A stretch of DNA of 64,000 nt from positions 1 through 64,000 of the forward strand of contig CAJXYM010000003.1 of NCBI GenBank assembly GCA_913063045.1, read 5' to 3'. This DNA is from an uncultured Flavobacteriales bacterium. Its GTDB lineage: Bacteria > Bacteroidota > Bacteroidia > Flavobacteriales > BACL11. Under the pieces are notes generated by a model that saw only the letters and a list, made by a program, of their open reading frames with translations, had not been told where the DNA came from and searched no databases. A program made the position numbers and the translations under genes. Below, one piece after another: positions 16,271-25,322 of the stretch (the first letter of the stretch is position 1; each line of letters opens with the position of its first letter).

Positions 16271-17380
16271 CTTCTTGATAGTATAGTTGACCTCTTCTAT
16301 TGTATTAAACTTACTAAAAGAAAATCTTACAACAGTGTTTATATTATCTGGCAATAAAGATGATATTACGTGTGAACCTTGCTCACTTCCAGAAGAACAA
16401 GCACTACCTCCTGAGCAAGAAATTCCCATAATATCTAATTGAAAAAGTAACATCTCGGATATTGCATTTTGAGGAAAACTAACACTTAAAATTTTAAATA
16501 AACTTTTTTCAATATTATTAGAATCTCCAATAAAGGAAATTCCAGGTATTTTTTCTTTTAGCTGATTAATCATATGATTCTTTAAACTTTTGATATATAT
16601 AATATCTCGGTCCATAAATTCATAAGATAGCTCTAAAGCTTTTACAAGTCCAGCAATAGAGTGAATATTCTCAGTTCCAGCTCGCATATTTCTTTCTTGA
16701 GATCCTCCTAAAATAAATGGATTAATAGTTATATTTTCACTAATATAAATAAAACCTATTCCCTTTGGTCCATGAAATTTATGAGCAGAAGCAACTAAAA
16801 AATCAATATTTAAATCTTGCATATCAAAATCATAATGACCTATGGTTTGAACTGTATCAGAGTGAAAAATAGCATTATAATTTTTACAGATATCACCAAT
16901 CTTATTAATAGGTTGAATTGTTGCAATTTCATTATTAGCATGCATTATTGAAACAAATGTTCTACTATTATTAGATAATAATTTCTCTAAATGTTTTGTG
17001 TCAATATAACCATTGGAATCAAAATCAACATAAGAAAGAGTTATAAGACCTTTTTTTTCAAGATCTTCAAGAGGGTAAAGAACCGCATGATGAGATAGTT
17101 TAGAAGTAACAGCATGTTTAATTTTATTATCTAATATTCCACATTTAATCGCCATATTATCTGCTTCAGTACCCCCAGAGGTGAAAAATATATTACCAGG
17201 AGATGTATTTAAAAATGATGAGATTTTTTTCCTAGCATTTTCAATTATAGTTTTAGATTGTCTTCCTCCCTCATGAGTAGATGATGGGTTTGCATAATTA
17301 TTAGTTAAGACATCAGTCATAACCTTAATGACACTAGAGTCTAGTTGAGTAGTTGCAGCATTATCAAAATAAACTTTCAT
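16250..17380 (-). CDS. Cysteine desulfurase (NifS/IscS-like)
   Basis: The 376-residue PLP enzyme takes sulfur from cysteine as a persulfide for iron-sulfur clusters, thiolated tRNA or other sulfur cofactors, releasing alanine. The PLP lysine is in SAHKFHGPKG (Lys201) and the catalytic cysteine in CSGGSACSSGS (Cys328). The N-terminal YFDNAATT and the NPSSTHEGG segment are also conserved. The extended loop around the catalytic Cys marks the class I (IscS/NifS) type rather than SufS. No IscU, IscR or thiolation gene is adjacent. Its ATG overlaps the glmM stop by one base (TAATG), so it is probably translated from the glmM transcript. Confidence 0.92.
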   Translation of the reverse strand: MKVYFDNAATTQLDSSVIKVMTDVLTNNYANPSSTHEGGRQSKTIIENARKKISSFLNTSPGNIFFTSGGTEADNMAIKCGILDNKIKHAVTSKLSHHAVLYPLEDLEKKGLITLSYVDFDSNGYIDTKHLEKLLSNNSRTFVSIMHANNEIATIQPINKIGDICKNYNAIFHSDTVQTIGHYDFDMQDLNIDFLVASAHKFHGPKGIGFIYISENITINPFILGGSQERNMRAGTENIHSIAGLVKALELSYEFMDRDIIYIKSLKNHMINQLKEKIPGISFIGDSNNIEKSLFKILSVSFPQNAISEMLLFQLDIMGISCSGGSACSSGSEQGSHVISSLLPDNINTVVRFSFSKFNTIEEVNYTIKKLVEIFS

Positions 17381-18759
17381 TATATTAAGTTATTAATTTC
17401 TTCAATAAAAGTTATAGCTAAAGAATCAGCTTTTTCCTTACTTAAACTTTCAGTGTAGATTCTGATAATAGGCTCAGTATTAGATTTTCTTAAGTGAACC
17501 CATCCTTCATCAAAATCAATTTTCACACCATCAATTGTATTAATTTTATTATTAATATATTTTTCTTGAATTTTAGATAAAATCATTGAGACGTCATGAG
17601 AGGGTTTTAGTTGAATTTTATTTTTAGAAATGAAATAATTTGTAAAAGAAGATCTCACTTTACTAACTTTAGAGTTTTTAAGTGCTAGAGAAGTTAGAAA
17701 TAATGCTATTCCAACTAATGCATCTCTTCCATAGTGTAGTTCAGGGTAAATAATCCCTCCATTACCTTCACCTCCAATAACGGCTTTAGTCTCTTTCATT
17801 TTCTCAACAACATTAACCTCACCAACTGCAGATGCAAAATAAATCCCTCCATACTTGTTTGTAATATCAGATAAAGCTCTAGTAGAAGAAAGGTTAGAAA
17901 CCGTATTCCCCTTGTTTATTGATAAAACATAATCTGCAACTGCAACTAATGTATACTCTTCTCCAAACATGGATCCATCTTCACAAACAAAGGCTAATCT
18001 ATCAACATCAGGATCAACAACAATCCCAAAATCTGCTTTCTCTTTAACAACTAAATCAGAAATATCTTTTAAATTCTCAGGTAATGGTTCTGGATTATGA
18101 GGAAAATGTCCATTAGGCTCACAAAATAACTTAACACATTCAACACCGAGTTTCTCTAAAAGTTTGGGAATAACAATTCCACCAGTAGAATTAACAGCAT
18201 CTAAAACAACTTTGTATTTTTTTGATTTAATTAATTCAACATCTACTAGATCTAATTCAAGAACTTTTTTTATATGTAAATCATTAAAAGATAAATCTAA
18301 TTTATAAGAACCTAATTTATCAACCTCTGTAAAGATAAAGTCATCATTCTCAGCAAAATTTAAAATTTTCTCACCGTCAAGAGCAGATATAAATTCACCC
18401 TTAGAATTTAAAAGCTTTAACGCATTCCATTGCTTTGGATTATGACTGGCAGTCAAAATAATTCCACCAGCAGCGTTTTGACTTTCAACGGTAACTTCAA
18501 CTGTTGGAGTAGTAGAAAGACCAATATCTAATACATTAAATCCACAGCCAATAAGTGTTCCAGAGACTATATTATTTAACATTAGCCCAGAAATACGCGC
18601 ATCTCTTCCTAAGACAATTAATTTAGAATCTAAATTCTGTTCAGAAATAAATCTAGCATATGCTGAAGTAAATCTAACAATATCAATAGGGGTTAAAGAG
18701 TCTCCAACATCTCCACCTATTGTTCCACGAATACCAGAAATTGATTTTATTAATGTCAT
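17380..18759 (-). CDS. glmM: Phosphoglucosamine mutase
   Basis: The 459-residue enzyme belongs to the alpha-D-phosphohexomutase family. The phospho-serine loop TASHNPKQWNALK (Ser105), the metal loop DPDVDRLAF (249-257), the sugar-binding loop GEGNGG and the phosphate-binding C-terminal segment RKSNTEPIIRIY are all present. In Bacteroidota, proteins with this start (MTLIKSISGIRGTIGG) are taken to be GlmM, which converts glucosamine-6-phosphate to glucosamine-1-phosphate for UDP-GlcNAc, peptidoglycan and lipid A. A phosphomannomutase activity cannot be excluded. UDP-GlcNAc is also the substrate of BshA in this window. A TAATTTTG box lies 17 nt upstream. Confidence 0.88.
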   Translation of the reverse strand: MTLIKSISGIRGTIGGDVGDSLTPIDIVRFTSAYARFISEQNLDSKLIVLGRDARISGLMLNNIVSGTLIGCGFNVLDIGLSTTPTVEVTVESQNAAGGIILTASHNPKQWNALKLLNSKGEFISALDGEKILNFAENDDFIFTEVDKLGSYKLDLSFNDLHIKKVLELDLVDVELIKSKKYKVVLDAVNSTGGIVIPKLLEKLGVECVKLFCEPNGHFPHNPEPLPENLKDISDLVVKEKADFGIVVDPDVDRLAFVCEDGSMFGEEYTLVAVADYVLSINKGNTVSNLSSTRALSDITNKYGGIYFASAVGEVNVVEKMKETKAVIGGEGNGGIIYPELHYGRDALVGIALFLTSLALKNSKVSKVRSSFTNYFISKNKIQLKPSHDVSMILSKIQEKYINNKINTIDGVKIDFDEGWVHLRKSNTEPIIRIYTESLSKEKADSLAITFIEEINNLI

Positions 18760-18776
18760 AGATATAATTTTACTTA

Positions 18777-18784
18777 CAAAATTA
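18777..18784 (-). promoter_or_regulatory. -7 box TAATTTTG for glmM
   Basis: Exact TAnnTTTG match 17 nt upstream of the glmM ATG, in an 82 bp divergent intergenic region. Confidence 0.55.
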
Positions 18785-18816
18785 CATAATTTAACAATTT
18801 GTTTGACCAGTATTTT

Positions 18817-18824
18817 TATCTTTG
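18817..18824 (+). promoter_or_regulatory. -7 box TATCTTTG for the comA-popT-aroE-DUF349-uvrB genes
   Basis: Exact TAnnTTTG match 17 nt upstream of the ATG at 18842. Two TTTG elements lie about 12-16 bases further upstream and could contribute to a -33 region, though the spacing is short. Confidence 0.58.
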
Positions 18825-18841
18825 TTACATATACATAATTT

Positions 18842-19597
18842 ATGATTGATATATTAAAAAATCTTCCAAAAAGAACTGAAAAACCTAGAGATAAAGGGTT
18901 AACAATGGTAATGGATAAAGGCCTAAGTATTCGAGAGGCTGAAAATTTCCTTTCCGTAAATAGTTCTTTAACAGATATTCTAAAACTAGGTTTTGGAACA
19001 AGTATATTAACTAAAAATATAGAAGAAAAAATTCAATTATATAAAAGTGAAAATCTATTAGTTTACACTGGCGGTACTTTATTTGAAGCTTTTATTGCTA
19101 GAAACCAATTTGATGACTATTGCAGGCTTTTAGATAAACTAGATATTAATATGGTGGAAGTTTCAAATGGATCAATGGAAATTCAGCACGACCTCAAATG
19201 TGAATATATTCAAAAACTCAGCAAAAACTATACAGTTGTTAGTGAGGTTGGTAGTAAAAATGCAGAAGTCAAAATTAAAAAGAATGACTGGATTAAATGG
19301 ATGAAGAAAGAACTAGATGCAGGAAGTTGGAAAGTTATTGCTGAAGGAAGAGAAGGCGGAAATGTTGGGGTATTTAACGAAGATGGTGCCATTAAATTAG
19401 ATTTAATTTTTGATATTGTTCAAGAAATCCCGGTTAAAGATATTATTTGGGAAGCACCTCAGAAACAACAACAAGTTTGGTTTATAAATAAATTCGGTGC
19501 TAATGTAAATCTAGGTAATATAGCTCCAAAGGAAGTCATCCCATTAGAGGCTCTGCGTCTTGGGCTAAGAGGAGATACTTTTGAGAATTATTTATAA
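18842..19597 (+). CDS. comA: Phosphosulfolactate synthase, ComA family
   Basis: The 251-residue protein matches ComA, a TIM-barrel enzyme that adds sulfite to phosphoenolpyruvate to give phosphosulfolactate. Recognisable stretches are RDKGLTMVMDKGLS, LKLGFGTS, VYTGGTLFEAF, EVSNGSMEI, VIAEGREGGNVGVF and LRGDTF. In methanogens this is the first step to coenzyme M; in bacteria the family is found in Bacteroidota and others, where the product may feed sulfolactate or another sulfonate. No ComB, ComC or coenzyme M gene is nearby, so the pathway here is open. It leads a five-gene unit and is followed by popT after 2 bp. Confidence 0.9.
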   Translation: MIDILKNLPKRTEKPRDKGLTMVMDKGLSIREAENFLSVNSSLTDILKLGFGTSILTKNIEEKIQLYKSENLLVYTGGTLFEAFIARNQFDDYCRLLDKLDINMVEVSNGSMEIQHDLKCEYIQKLSKNYTVVSEVGSKNAEVKIKKNDWIKWMKKELDAGSWKVIAEGREGGNVGVFNEDGAIKLDLIFDIVQEIPVKDIIWEAPQKQQQVWFINKFGANVNLGNIAPKEVIPLEALRLGLRGDTFENYL

Positions 19598-19599
19598 AA

Positions 19600-20496
19600 A
19601 TGAAAAATAATCTTATTATTTTTATTAAAGGAATGGCAATGGGCATTGCTAACGTTATTCCTGGAGTTTCTGGAGGAACAATAGCACTTATTACAGGAAT
19701 ATATGAGAAGCTAGTAAACTCATTAAAATCACTAGACAAAAAAGCATTTAGTTTACTACTAAAATTTAAGCTTAAAGAATTTGCAAATTATATTAATTTA
19801 CAATTTCTATTTTATGTATTCTCAGGAAGCTTAATTAGCCTTTTTAGTATTGCAAATCTTTTTAAATATCTATTCAAATACTACCCTCTTGAAATTTGGT
19901 CCTTTTTCTTTGGACTAATTATAGCTTCAATTATTTTTATAGGAAGAAGGATATCAGTATGGAATTATCAAAATATAATATCAATAATTTTAGGAATAGC
20001 AATAGCATTTGGTCTTACATACATATCACCTAGCGGGGAGAACGACAATCTTTTATATGTTTTCTTATGTGGAATAATTGGAATATCAGGCATGATACTG
20101 CCAGGATTGTCAGGGTCATATATTTTAATTCTAATGGGGAATTATGAATTATTAATGGTTACAGCTGTTTCAGAATTAAACATACCTCTACTTACGGTTT
20201 TTATGTTAGGATCAATTGTAGGCTTAATTGTTTTTTCACATTTCTTACATTGGCTTTTAAAAGAACATTATAACCTAACACTTGCATCGTTAACAGGATT
20301 TATAATCGGATCATTACCTTTAATATGGCCGTGGAAAGAAGTTGGAGAAAAAATAATTTATAATGGAAAAGAAAAAATAATTTCTTATAATTACTTATTT
20401 CCAACTGAAATAAATTCGCATAATCTCATTTCAGTTCTTTTAATAATAATAGGTTTTACGATTGTTTATCTGATGGAGAAAAATCAAATTAAGTGA
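19600..20496 (+). CDS. popT: DUF368 polyprenyl-phosphate transporter
   Basis: This 298-residue protein has about eight or nine membrane helices and the DUF368 signature KGMAMGIANVIPGVSGGTIALITGIYE near its start; a second, internally related segment, ISGMILPGLSGSYILILMGNYE, lies near residues 165-186. Members of the family (PopT) recycle undecaprenyl phosphate, the lipid carrier for cell wall and surface glycans, from the outer to the inner leaflet. The two PGxSG segments are the expected inverted-repeat halves. It lies between comA (2 bp gap) and aroE (GTGA overlap), so the three are probably co-translated. Confidence 0.88.
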   Translation: MKNNLIIFIKGMAMGIANVIPGVSGGTIALITGIYEKLVNSLKSLDKKAFSLLLKFKLKEFANYINLQFLFYVFSGSLISLFSIANLFKYLFKYYPLEIWSFFFGLIIASIIFIGRRISVWNYQNIISIILGIAIAFGLTYISPSGENDNLLYVFLCGIIGISGMILPGLSGSYILILMGNYELLMVTAVSELNIPLLTVFMLGSIVGLIVFSHFLHWLLKEHYNLTLASLTGFIIGSLPLIWPWKEVGEKIIYNGKEKIISYNYLFPTEINSHNLISVLLIIIGFTIVYLMEKNQIK

Positions 20497-21209
20497 GAAA
20501 TTTTGGTCTTATTGGAGAAAAATTAAATCATTCTTTTTCAAAAGAATATTTTACGAAAAAATTTAAAAATTTAAAACTTAATGATTATAGCTATAAAAAC
20601 TTTGAAATAAACAATTTAAGTAACATCAAACGAATCATTATAGAACATGAAATTTCAGGCTTAAATATTACAATTCCATTTAAAGAGCAGATAATACCTT
20701 ATTTAGATAAAATAACTAAAGAAGGAAATGAAATTAAAGCAATCAACACAATAAAAATTGAAAATGATAAATTGATTGGCTATAATACAGATATACTAGG
20801 ATTTGAAAAAAGTATTTCTCCAATATTAAAAAATAGAAAAAAAGCATTAATATTAGGCAATGGAGGAGCAAGTAAGGCGGTAAAATATATATTGAATAAA
20901 AAAAATATAGAATTTAAGACTGTAAGTAGAAAAGGAAAAATAAATTATGAAAATTTAAATGACGAAACTATAAAAGAAGCAAAAGTTATAATTAACACAA
21001 CACCATTAGGTACATTTCCAAATATAAAAGATTATCCAAATATCAATTATAATTTATTGACAGATCAACATCTCTTATATGATTTAGTTTATAACCCTAT
21101 AAAATCTGAATTTTTAAAAAGAGGAGAAATTAATGGTTCAGAAATAAAAAACGGATTAGAAATGTTAAAAATTCAAGCTGATGAGTCATGGCTAATCTGG
21201 AATAGTTAA
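20493..21209 (+). CDS. aroE: Shikimate dehydrogenase
   Basis: The 238-residue enzyme reduces 3-dehydroshikimate to shikimate with NADPH, the fourth step of the aromatic amino acid pathway. Substrate-binding residues are visible in LNHSFS (11-16), the catalytic lysine in NITIPFKEQ (about 66), KAINTI and GYNTDILGFEKS; the Rossmann motif is GNGGASKAV (about 123). It is somewhat shorter than the usual 260-290 residues. It starts with GTG inside the popT stop (GTGA, 4 bp overlap). No other aroma-pathway gene is adjacent. Confidence 0.92.
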   Translation: MRNFGLIGEKLNHSFSKEYFTKKFKNLKLNDYSYKNFEINNLSNIKRIIIEHEISGLNITIPFKEQIIPYLDKITKEGNEIKAINTIKIENDKLIGYNTDILGFEKSISPILKNRKKALILGNGGASKAVKYILNKKNIEFKTVSRKGKINYENLNDETIKEAKVIINTTPLGTFPNIKDYPNINYNLLTDQHLLYDLVYNPIKSEFLKRGEINGSEIKNGLEMLKIQADESWLIWNS

Positions 21210-21254
21210 ATATTCATTAATATTGTAAAAATAAAAAGAACTTAAATTAAAATA

Positions 21255-22997
21255 GTGGAAGAAGAAATTGAAGATAATTTAGATGTTAAAAAAGATATAG
21301 TTGAAACTGAATTGTTAGTTAAACAAGAAATTGCAGTTGATGTTGATTCAAATATAGATGAGCTATTAAAAATTATAGAACAAATATCGAAAGAAGAAAA
21401 TGCATTAAAATTTTCAAAAAAATCTGAAGAAATAAAAGCATTATTTTACATAAAAATTAAAGAAAAATATCCAATAAATTCTGAAAAAGATGATAAAAAA
21501 AATGAAATCAGTGCAGAGGAAAAAGAATTTAAAAAACACTTTAATAATTATAAAAAAAACAAGAAAACAGAAAGAGGAAAGTTAGAAAATAAAGAAATAG
21601 AGAATCTAAACTCCAAAAAAAATATAATTTCTGAAATAAAAGATTTAACTAAAGAGGTAAATCTAAAAAAAGAAACATTTGATAAGTTTAAAGATTTACA
21701 AATAAGATGGAAAAAAATAGGTAATGTTAGTATTAGAGAAAAAAATAATATGTGGCAATTATATAATTATCATATTGAAAACTTTTATGATTGCATTAAA
21801 TTAAATAAAGACTTTAGAGATCTAGATTTCAAAAAAAATCTAGAAGTAAAAAATAATATTTATAAAACAGCCGAGAAATTATTAGAGTTAAAGTCTATTA
21901 AAAAAATGCATGAAGGGCTTCAAGAGCTACATGAAAAATGGAAAGAAACAGGCCCTGTATTTAGAGAAAATAGAGATGAAATATGGGTGCGATTTCAAAA
22001 TATCAGCAGAGATATTAATAAAAAAAGAAATGATTTTTTCTTAGAAATAAAAAATAAAGAAAAAATAAAAATTGATAAAAAAAATACAATATGTTTAGAA
22101 ATTGATACATTATTTGATGAGGTTAAAAATCATACAAATTGTCAAAATGCTATAATAAAGTTCACTTCACTTAAAGAAAAATGGTATAAATTAGGAAAAG
22201 TAATTGGTTCTGAAAATAAAAAATGCTTTGAAAAACTTAGAGAATCATCCAATCATTTTAATAAATCAAAAAATGATTTTTATAAAAATAAAAAAACAGA
22301 AAGCAAAAAGATAATACAGAAAAAATTAGACATCTGCCAACAAACACAAGTATTAAGTAAGAGTACAAATTGGAAAGAAAGTACGATAAAAATAATTAGA
22401 CTACAAAAATCCTGGGAAGAAAGTGGTTTCAGCAATAGTGATACAGCAAACAAAACTTGGAAAGAGTTTAAAAAACATTGTGATTATTTCTTTAAAGCTA
22501 AAAAGTTGTTTTATAAAAAAATTGAGCAAGATAAAGAAGGAAATTACAAACAAAAATTAGAAATAGTAACTAACCTTCAAGATTTATTAAAAGTTAAAAA
22601 TGATAAAGAAACTCTTAATAATATTGAAATTAAGTGGAGAAAAATTGGAGCAATAGCAAATGAAAAAAACTATATTAATAAGGATTTTAATATTATTATA
22701 AATAAACTCTTCAATAAATTAGAATTAGAGCCAAATGAACTAAAGATCATACAATATAAAAGGAAGATTAATGACATTATTAAAAACCCAAAAGCTTTAC
22801 AATTAGAAAAAGAAAAAATAAGAATAGAAATAGATGATAAAAAGAAAACTATTATGCAATATGAAAATAATAAATCATTTATAGTTATTACTAAAAAAGA
22901 AAACCCATTACTAAAACAAATTGAATTAAGTATTTATCAAATTGAACAGGAAGTAGAATTACTTATTAATAATCTAAAAATTATTAATAGTATTTAG
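21255..22997 (+). CDS. DUF349 repeat protein
   Basis: The 580-residue protein is highly charged and probably mostly helical, with at least four DUF349 units, each marked by a W-K-x-x-G core: LQIRWKKIGNV, LHEKWKETGPV (followed by RDEIWVRFQ), LKEKWYKLGKV and LQKSWEESGFS. It has no signal peptide or membrane helix, so it is cytoplasmic. Its role is not established; DUF349 proteins are widespread in Bacteroidota. The ORF starts at GTG 21255 and I see no better start. Lysine content and A-richness are extreme even for this genome. UvrB follows after 3 bp, so it is probably in the same transcript. Confidence 0.85.
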   Translation: MEEEIEDNLDVKKDIVETELLVKQEIAVDVDSNIDELLKIIEQISKEENALKFSKKSEEIKALFYIKIKEKYPINSEKDDKKNEISAEEKEFKKHFNNYKKNKKTERGKLENKEIENLNSKKNIISEIKDLTKEVNLKKETFDKFKDLQIRWKKIGNVSIREKNNMWQLYNYHIENFYDCIKLNKDFRDLDFKKNLEVKNNIYKTAEKLLELKSIKKMHEGLQELHEKWKETGPVFRENRDEIWVRFQNISRDINKKRNDFFLEIKNKEKIKIDKKNTICLEIDTLFDEVKNHTNCQNAIIKFTSLKEKWYKLGKVIGSENKKCFEKLRESSNHFNKSKNDFYKNKKTESKKIIQKKLDICQQTQVLSKSTNWKESTIKIIRLQKSWEESGFSNSDTANKTWKEFKKHCDYFFKAKKLFYKKIEQDKEGNYKQKLEIVTNLQDLLKVKNDKETLNNIEIKWRKIGAIANEKNYINKDFNIIINKLFNKLELEPNELKIIQYKRKINDIIKNPKALQLEKEKIRIEIDDKKKTIMQYENNKSFIVITKKENPLLKQIELSIYQIEQEVELLINNLKIINSI

Positions 22998-23000
22998 ATT

Positions 23001-24989
23001 ATGGATTTTCAATTAATCTCTGATTTTAAACCAACTGGAGATCAACCAAAAGCAATAGATAGTTTATATAAGGGTCTAGTTGATAATGAAAAATTTCAAA
23101 CTTTACTAGGGGTTACTGGCTCAGGAAAAACCTTTACAATAGCAAATGTTATTAAAAAGATTAACAGACCAACTCTTGTACTTTGTCATAATAAAACTCT
23201 AGCTGCTCAACTATTTAGTGAGTTTAAGCAGTTTTTCCCTCAGAACCTTGTAGAATATTTTGTTTCATATTATGATTATTATCAACCCGAAGCATATATC
23301 CCAAGCTCAGGAACATATATTGAAAAGGATTTATCAATAAATGAGGAAATTGAAAAATATAGACTAAGTACTACATCAGCTTTACTTTCAGGAAGAAAAG
23401 ATGTTATAGTGGTAGCTTCAGTTTCATGTATATATGGAATAGGTAATCCAGATGATTTTCATGAAGGAATTATTGAATTAGCAGTTGGAAGTACAATTAA
23501 TAGAAATGAATTTCTTCTTCAATTAGTTCAAGCACTATACTCAAGAACAACTTCTGAATTTAAAAGAGGAAATTTTAGGGTCAATGGTGATACAGTTGAT
23601 ATATTTCCTGGCTATAATGATATTATATACAGAGTGCATTTTTTTGGTAATGAAATAGAAGAGATAGAAAGCTTAAATCATGAAAATGGTAATATTGTAG
23701 ATAGTTTATCAGAAATAAGATTATTTCCAGCAAGTATATTTATTGCATCTAAAGAAAAAATTAATGAATCTATTGAAGAAATACAAGATGATTTAGTAAA
23801 TCAAATTGAGTTTTTTAAAAATAATGAATTAAACCTTGAGGCTAAAAGAATTGAGGAAAGAACAAATTTTGATATTGAGATGATAAAGGAATTAGGATAT
23901 TGTTCAGGAATTGAAAATTATTCAAGATATTTTGATAGAAGAAAAGAAGGTACAAGACCATTTTGTTTACTTGACTATTTCCCGGAAAAATTCTTAACAG
24001 TAATTGATGAAAGTCACGTAACACTTCCACAGGTAAGAGCAATGTTTGGAGGAGATAGATCCAGAAAAATTAATTTAGTGGAGTATGGATTCAGATTACC
24101 TGCAGCAATGGATAATCGACCTTTAAAGTTTGAAGAATTTGAAGCAATAAATTATCAAACAATTTATGTAAGTGCAACTCCAGCTGATTATGAATTAGAA
24201 CAGTCAGAAGGAATCATTGTAGAACAAATAATAAGACCAACAGGATTATTAGAGCCAACTATACTAATTAGGCCAATAAAAAATCAAATTGATAATCTAC
24301 TAGAAGAAATTAGAATTAGAATAATTAAAGATGAAAGAATACTTGTTACAACGCTAACAAAAAAGATGGCAGAAGAGTTTAGTAAATATTTAGGAAGATT
24401 TAATATTAACTGTAGCTATATCCATTCTGATGTAGACACTATAGAGAGAGTTCAAATACTACAAGCACTTAAATTAGGGGAAATAGATGTACTTATTGGT
24501 GTTAACCTATTGAGAGAGGGTCTGGATTTACCTCAAGTTAGCCTTGTAGCTATAATGGATGCGGATAAAGAAGGTTTTCTGAGATCTGAAAGAGCGCTAA
24601 TTCAAACATCTGGAAGAGCAGCAAGAAATTTAAATGGTCTGGTAATAATGTATGCTGATAGAATAACAAAGTCAATGCAAAAGACCATTAATGCAACAAA
24701 TAGAAAGAGATCAATACAAGAAGCTTATAATAAGAAGTTTAATATAACTCCAAAGCAAATTGTAAGTAAAAAAAATAATGCTTTAATGGAAGAATTAAAT
24801 CCTCATAAAATTAAAAAAATTGAAGTTGTCTCAAATGAAATAATTCCAGATGATCTAAATGAAAAAGAAATTAAAGATCTAATTAAAAAGACTAAAAATC
24901 AGATAAATAAAATGGTGAAAAAATTAAACTTTATTGAAGCAACAAAGATGCGAGATAAATTATTTAAACTAGAGGCGAAAATTAAGTAA
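23001..24989 (+). CDS. uvrB: Excinuclease ABC subunit B
   Basis: The 662-residue UvrB is the damage-verifying helicase-like subunit of nucleotide excision repair; it is loaded by UvrA and then recruits UvrC. Walker A is GVTGSGKT (37-44), the beta-hairpin region is YYDYYQPEAYIPSSGTYIEKD (about 92-112), the DEAD-like box is VIDESHV, and later helicase motifs include GVNLLREGLDLPQVSLV and QTSGRAARN. The C-terminal UVR domain for UvrC is present (IKDLIKKTKNQINKMVKKLNFIEATKMRDKLFKLE). Length is as expected. It ends the comA-uvrB unit directly before a terminator. Confidence 0.97.
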   Translation: MDFQLISDFKPTGDQPKAIDSLYKGLVDNEKFQTLLGVTGSGKTFTIANVIKKINRPTLVLCHNKTLAAQLFSEFKQFFPQNLVEYFVSYYDYYQPEAYIPSSGTYIEKDLSINEEIEKYRLSTTSALLSGRKDVIVVASVSCIYGIGNPDDFHEGIIELAVGSTINRNEFLLQLVQALYSRTTSEFKRGNFRVNGDTVDIFPGYNDIIYRVHFFGNEIEEIESLNHENGNIVDSLSEIRLFPASIFIASKEKINESIEEIQDDLVNQIEFFKNNELNLEAKRIEERTNFDIEMIKELGYCSGIENYSRYFDRRKEGTRPFCLLDYFPEKFLTVIDESHVTLPQVRAMFGGDRSRKINLVEYGFRLPAAMDNRPLKFEEFEAINYQTIYVSATPADYELEQSEGIIVEQIIRPTGLLEPTILIRPIKNQIDNLLEEIRIRIIKDERILVTTLTKKMAEEFSKYLGRFNINCSYIHSDVDTIERVQILQALKLGEIDVLIGVNLLREGLDLPQVSLVAIMDADKEGFLRSERALIQTSGRAARNLNGLVIMYADRITKSMQKTINATNRKRSIQEAYNKKFNITPKQIVSKKNNALMEELNPHKIKKIEVVSNEIIPDDLNEKEIKDLIKKTKNQINKMVKKLNFIEATKMRDKLFKLEAKIK

Positions 24990-24990
24990 A

Positions 24991-25021
24991 AAAAAAGCAG
25001 TCTATAAAGACTGCTTTTTTA
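24991..25021. terminator. Bidirectional intrinsic terminator
   Basis: The hairpin aaaaaagcagtct-ataa-agactgctttttt lies two bases after the uvrB stop, with A and T runs on both sides. It also serves the convergent cold shock gene. Confidence 0.9.
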
Positions 25022-25040
25022 CTTATTGATACAATGCTAA

Positions 25041-25238
25041 TTAAGCGCCGACAATAGATTTGGCTACTGGTCCTTTTTCACCTTCAGCTGCTTCAAAAGT
25101 TACTGATGAACCCTCCTTAAGAGTTTTGTATCCATCAGATTGAATTTCTTGAAAATGTGCAAAGTAATCAGTTCCATCTGAACCTTCGATAAAACCATAA
25201 CCTTTGCTAGAGTTAAACCATTTTACTGTTCCTTCCAT
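25041..25238 (-). CDS. Cold shock protein (CspA family)
   Basis: The 65-residue protein is a single cold shock domain with both RNA-binding motifs: RNP1 as KGYGFI (residues 13-18) and RNP2 as DYFAHF (about 24-29). It binds single-stranded RNA and melts secondary structure. The 5' leader of about 50 nt between the -7 box and the ATG holds a small GC-rich hairpin, unusual in this AT-rich DNA, which could control translation or mRNA stability as in other csp mRNAs. The gene stands alone between a terminator and its own promoter. Confidence 0.96.
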   Translation of the reverse strand: MEGTVKWFNSSKGYGFIEGSDGTDYFAHFQEIQSDGYKTLKEGSSVTFEAAEGEKGPVAKSIVGA

Positions 25239-25267
25239 AATTGTTTATTTAATTTAATTAATAATGC

Positions 25268-25283
25268 GTGGGAACAACCCCAC
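25268..25283 (-). promoter_or_regulatory. Hairpin in the 5' leader of the cold shock gene
   Basis: In mRNA sense the sequence GTGGG-GTTGTT-CCCAC forms a five-base-pair GC-rich stem with a six-base loop, about 30 nt upstream of the start codon and 10 nt downstream of the -7 box. A regulatory role is inferred. Confidence 0.45.
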
Positions 25284-25293
25284 AAAAACTTTG

Positions 25294-25301
25294 CAAATAT
25301 A
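25294..25301 (-). promoter_or_regulatory. -7 box TATATTTG for the cold shock gene
   Basis: Exact TAnnTTTG match in the 84 bp gap after folD, giving a leader of about 50 nt. Confidence 0.6.
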
Positions 25302-25322
25302 ATTAAATTATTTAAATAAAGA

